From assembly GCA_010094045.1 (NCBI GenBank), contig ML986592.1:102506-166505 (forward strand): DNA of 64,000 nt, written 5' to 3'. The translations under genes were made by a program, and so were the position numbers. The notes below the pieces were generated by a model. That model did no database searches and was not told where the DNA came from. It saw nothing but the letters and a program-made list of their open reading frames with translations. Origin of the DNA: Lojkania enalia (taxonomy: Eukaryota; Ascomycota; Dothideomycetes; Pleosporales). Positions 60,359 to 64,000 of this stretch are shown piece after piece (the stretch's first letter is position 1; each line of letters opens with the position of its first letter).

Positions 60359-62039
60359 TATGACAAATAGCTAGTCCTCTTGCATTCGATGAAGAAAGGA
60401 TAACCACCTTATAAAGAAAAGATGTCTTGGCTTTCACTCATAAGACAAGAAGCTCCACGGACAGTCTTCTTCCGCTCCAAATTGAATTTGACGCTATAAT
60501 GGAGTCGGCGTCTTGAGACATTACCAGGTATGGAGACCAAGAGGCTAGGGATCCTGAGTGCCGCCGGAGAAATATGGAAATAGGAAGTTCAGAGGCTATA
60601 CCCTTCTAGACAAGGCTAGAAGGGTCCTAACATTTCCCGGTACGTGTCGCTCTGGGTTCTATCTTTTGATTTAGTGGGATTTCGCTTTGTACCTGCAGCT
60701 GGAATGCATGCGGCGTTAGAGACCAATTCTCAACCACCCTATTTCACAAGTTTACTAAATGTCACCCTAACCTTCAAATGCACATTAAGAAAATGCAATG
60801 ATGTTAGCCGTAAATCAATAATAAATTACTAGACGCGATCAAGACAATGCGCATCTCCAAGTCTTATTCAATCGTGCCATCGGTGCTGAACATGCAATTT
60901 ATGAAGTCGAACGTCCTTGCGTAATAGGAGGCAGCGCCTCCGTGTCGAAAATGGTAATGAAGAGGCTTGTGGGGAACTGGATCTGGCCCAGGGAAGAGTT
61001 CTAGCGGTCTTTAATATGTGTAAATTGCACTTGTGAGATCCAGACAACGTGGGGCTCGGGGAGGAAATTGCGGGGAAAATGAGGCTTGTCATGAGGCGGT
61101 GCACAGAAACGTAGGACAATTGGTTGAATCGAGCCGCGGGTCGTGCTTTGGCATTATCAAATCGCCTACGAATGTGTTGAGCAACATCTTGTGGAGATTG
61201 AGGATGGTGGAAGGCTGGAGTTGAGGATTAGCGAGTTAAGCTCCGCTCCGATATTCTTCCCTAGCGAATCATGACCCGTCACCAAGCTTTTCGTTTTTGA
61301 TCTCAGTAATTAATTGGTGAAACCTAACTCGGTTGGAAATTCAAAGAGCCACTGAATGGATATATCATTCACCCCGCGTGAAACGCTCCCTGAGCGCTGA
61401 TGTGAATACCATCAGAGCCGGTTTTGACGAATAAGCGCGGCCCAAGCCGGCTTACTTGACCAAATACAGCTCTTGTGGAGCTTAGTCGAACGGGCAACGG
61501 ATATAAGAGGAAAATGCCAAATATATACTTCCAATATCGAATCCAGAGACGTTCGAAGCGCCGGTGTTCTGGTGGGTCGTTGTTCTATATGCTAGCGACC
61601 TTACCCCGCTTCTGACCTCCCGTCATAGTCGAACATTGCGCTCTCTTGTCATACCTTTCTCCGACAGCCATCCCACCTCGAACACGTGTCTGAGATCCTG
61701 GCTCTTGCAGAACGCTCTGGGCATGTCTCAGATTCTCATGTCTATCGATGAGCTCGACCAGTCAGGGTTGCCATCTTCACACCGTCAGGTGTCTAATCGG
61801 GGTTAACGCGGCACTTTGAACCTCGACGACGGATGGAGTAAAAGCTTATCTGGATCCGAAGCCACATAGAATGGGTCACTCATGCAGACCTATAAGCACC
61901 GTCTCCTCTCCGAACTCGTTGTGCTTAGCTACTAGAAAGCATATATCGGCTTGCTACCGAGATACCCACATCCTCTGAACTCTAGGAAGGTACTATTCGC
62001 GGCACATCTTCCGCACCGCAAGGCACAGTATATTAGAAC
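60359..62039. other. Intergenic region with a possible coding relic near 60860-61230
   Basis: On the plus strand, 60855-61005 reads as a protein-like stretch (FNRAIGAEHAIYEVERPCVI...) ending in TAG. It is followed in another frame by ENEACHEAVHRNVGQLVESS, which hints at a small broken gene. No family can be named. The segment 61300-62030 shows nothing apart from being upstream of the BLOC-1 gene. Confidence 0.35.
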
Positions 62040-62423
62040 ATGTCGTCCCCGAATTCAGAGTCGGAGAGACGGACGGCCGAAGCCCGCGCCGCCGTAACCG
62101 CCTCCCTTACGTCGATTGGCACCTCGATAAATTCCGAAATCACAACGCGGGCAAAGGACCTGCACGGCAACTCGCAAGCCATCCTCAAGCAAGAAAAGGA
62201 GCTTGCGAAGCAGACACAGGGCCTTGCGAAGCAGAGCAAGGAGTGGGAGAAGATGGGGGAGGGGGCGAGAAAGAAGCTGAACGAGATTGGGGATATCCAG
62301 AATTGGGCGGAGATGATTGAGAGGGATCTGCTGGTACTGGAGGAGACTGTTAGGTTGGTGGAGGGGGGCCGGGAGGAGGAGAGTGCCAGCGGTACCGGCA
62401 CCGGGAGTTGGGGAGGGAGGTGA
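62040..62423 (+). CDS. BLOC1S1: BLOC-1 subunit 1 homologue (GCN5L1-like)
   Basis: This is a small cytosolic coiled-coil protein of the BLOC-1 type complex, which acts in endosomal and lysosome-related trafficking. The single exon of 127 codons has an N-terminal polar leader. Residues about 45-108 match the conserved core of BLOC1S1/GCN5L1: the KELAKQTQGLAKQSKEWEKM segment (animal form: AKQ..QW), then KLNEIGDIQNWAEMIERDL (animal form: LKEIGDVENWA..IE.D). The length is close to the animal protein (about 125-150). The Gly/Ser tail ESASGTGTGSWGGR is not conserved. Confidence 0.85.
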   Translation: MSSPNSESERRTAEARAAVTASLTSIGTSINSEITTRAKDLHGNSQAILKQEKELAKQTQGLAKQSKEWEKMGEGARKKLNEIGDIQNWAEMIERDLLVLEETVRLVEGGREEESASGTGTGSWGGR

Positions 62424-63400
62424 AGTTGTAGCCGTGGCAGCTGGCCTTGTCTACCTATACGCCCTCCGTTTTGTCCTACGGGATTCCTGTTCTGAGCTTT
62501 TGCTTCTGGTCAAAGTGAGAGGAGAGGAAAACAGTGCTGATGCTGCGGGACATGATAAAGGCGGGGATTTGATTCTGTGTTCCCGCGCATCGTCGCAATA
62601 GCTACCTATGTAGGCGCGCCACAAACTTCACCGGTGAAATGAATTCGCACATAGTTCAGCCTGATGGCAAGTCCAATGGAGAGGGCGTTCAGATTGTTCA
62701 AAGATAGGCGAGCCTTATCTGTGATGTGCATGGTAGAATTTAACGTTCTAGTAGTAAGGAGTATGTATGTATATAGATATGTAGGTTAGTAGGAATGTGG
62801 GTGGGTGCATGAGCAGTGAGCAGCGGGGCGTGGGGCGCTCGGACCACGTCTTGGTCTTGGTCTTGACGTTGATGCGCGACATCTGGAAAATACGCGGAAC
62901 CTTCGCAATAGCTCCCTCCCCAACACATCACCACCTCCCCTCCACCGTCCTCCCTACACTCTGCCTCTCACGAGGCTGTTCATTTCCATCTTTTGACCTG
63001 CGCCGCCCCGTCAAAGATCTGTCGCTCGCACCCCCGAAGAGCCGCGCCTGCACCGTGGTTTTCCTACGAGGTAGCATCGACATCAACGCCTCTACTCAAC
63101 CGACTTTCTCTCCTCGCATCCCCCCTCACCTTCCGCTTCGCATTTGCTCGTGCTTGCTCTCGCTAGTAGGCACCAGCTCCGGAGCACATTTGATCTGCCG
63201 ACGAGGCCGCCGTCGTCCACTTATCCCGCATTTTGTCTGCGAGACCGACATCCACAGCCTGCGCCATTGACAAGCTCCCGACGAGCCGAGCGCCATCGAT
63301 AAAGGTCTTCGAAGCGCCGCCCAGTGCTCGGGATCAATCAAGGGGGTAGCGAAGGTGTCGCATGTGACCGAGGCTCTCCCCGCGAGCGACGTTCAACGTT
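62424..63400. other. Intergenic region and 5' leader of the TOM1-type gene
   Basis: It is CT-rich on the plus strand from about 62910 to 63140, typical of the promoter and 5' leader of fungal housekeeping genes. A 157-codon plus-strand frame across it is Pro/Ser/Arg-rich without resemblance and is taken as leader sequence. Confidence 0.5.
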
Positions 63401-64000
63401 ATGAAGATTAAAAAGCAGGCCACTGCCCGACATGAGTCGACTTTGGCAAGTGCCTTGTCTATTCCCCTCCCTCATGTCTCGTGCTAATTGGAAGATAGTC
63501 TCCGATGATCAAGGGCTTTGTGGAAACAACGGCATTGATCCCGCTCTACCAGATCCCCGGCCACCTCGCTTCGTTCCCCAAACAATGGCCCTTTCCTCGC
63601 GGAGACACATACCACTGGATACCCGTGTTGAATCGCTTTGACCGGACACTGGAGCTGTTTAACAAGGAATACCAGCTGATAGATGGACCGCAGACACAGC
63701 CTTTCCAGCGCCGCTTGTTGCTGAAGGGCGATGCAGAAGACGCTAGTGGCTCACCAGAGCAAGGTACAACAGACGACATTCTGGACAAGCTGCACATGTC
63801 GCAGGATGCCGATAGGGAGCTCATTGAGCAGATACTGAGTTTTACACGACTGTTGCTCGAGAATTGCGGAAACCGAAGTCTGTACTCTAGCAGTGGACAC
63901 TTGGACAAGCTTCTCAACACGACGTCGCCGTCCCTCCTCAAGGCAACCCTCAGACTGAGTCTGCGTCTCGCCCAGCGCTACCATGCCGCTCGCATGCGTC
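63401..64000 (+). CDS. TOM1: TOM1/HUWE1-type HECT E3 ubiquitin ligase, N-terminal part (runs off the window)
   Basis: Only the N-terminus is present. The leader MKIKKQATARHESTL closely resembles the conserved opening of fungal Tom1 proteins, and the next exon contains LASFPKQWPFPRGDTYHWIP followed by VLNRFD, the landmark of the DUF908-type N-terminal region. A 38-nt intron (63476-63513; gtctcg...gatcaag with ctaat inside) joins both parts in frame; this splice is tentative because it is very short. Later residues (DDILDKLHMSQDADRELIEQ...) are alpha-helical armadillo-like sequence. The family protein is over 3,500 residues with a C-terminal HECT domain that is not visible here. Its role, known from yeast, is ubiquitination in mRNA export, protein quality control and histone turnover. 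Confidence 0.8.

Noticed and set aside
62797..63270. 157-codon frame upstream of the TOM1-type gene
   Set aside because: Its Pro/Ser/Arg-rich composition comes from a CT-rich leader; there is no resemblance and it sits just before a good start.

Overview
The window comes from the genome of a filamentous ascomycete (Pezizomycotina). The genes are split by many short GT..AG introns (mostly 38-75 nt). The gene set is typical of these fungi: a full-size PDR-type ABC transporter, P450s, a fungal 7-TM rhodopsin-type protein, a NACHT/ankyrin NLR, a GH5 mannanase and the HECT ligase TOM1. The first third carries the mark of repeat-induced point mutation (RIP): extreme AT/TpA richness and transposons destroyed by C-to-T and G-to-A changes. 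I do not assign a class or genus.

Region 1 (1 to about 21766) is a gene-free, RIP-mutated transposon island. Its layout can be reconstructed from LTRs, terminal inverted repeats and target-site duplications. A Ty3/gypsy-type chromovirus (1433-9167, + strand, 280-bp LTRs, TSD ATATA) sits inside a pogo/Fot1-like remnant. It carries a small TRIM-like element (7738-8270) in its own 3' region. To the right lies a Russian doll: a Fot1/pogo-like DNA transposon (9858-20119) was entered by a short non-autonomous LTR element (10086-18522, TSD CTATA), and one LTR of that element was entered by a second copy of the chromovirus (11439-18338, - strand, TSD ATAAG).

Region 2 (about 21767-35400) begins at a sharp return to normal composition with a 12-bp GATATC tandem repeat. 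It then holds a PDR-type ABC transporter (-), a tandem foldback element, a P450 (-), a decayed gene fragment, a second P450 (-) and a divergently transcribed 7-TM membrane protein (+). Two P450s of the same class next to an exporter look like part of a secondary-metabolite or detoxification cluster, although no backbone enzyme is present.

Region 3 (about 37500-47500) has a four-exon gene of unknown function (-), a five-finger C2H2 protein (+), an intact intronless RelA/SpoT-domain alarmone-synthetase-like gene (+), a small hypothetical ORF, and a short, barely RIPped, internally deleted copy of the same pogo family found in region 1.

Region 4 (about 48100-64000) carries a fungal NLR (N-terminal helical domain, NACHT, ankyrin-like C-terminus; -), an F-box-like/2EXR-type protein (+), a 1005-residue multi-pass membrane protein (-), a secreted GH5 beta-mannanase (-), a BLOC-1 subunit 1 homologue (+), and the 5' end of a TOM1/HUWE1-type HECT ubiquitin ligase running off the right edge (+). 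No tRNA, rRNA or CRISPR was recognised. All gene models were spliced by eye; where the phases and total lengths divide by three this is stated.
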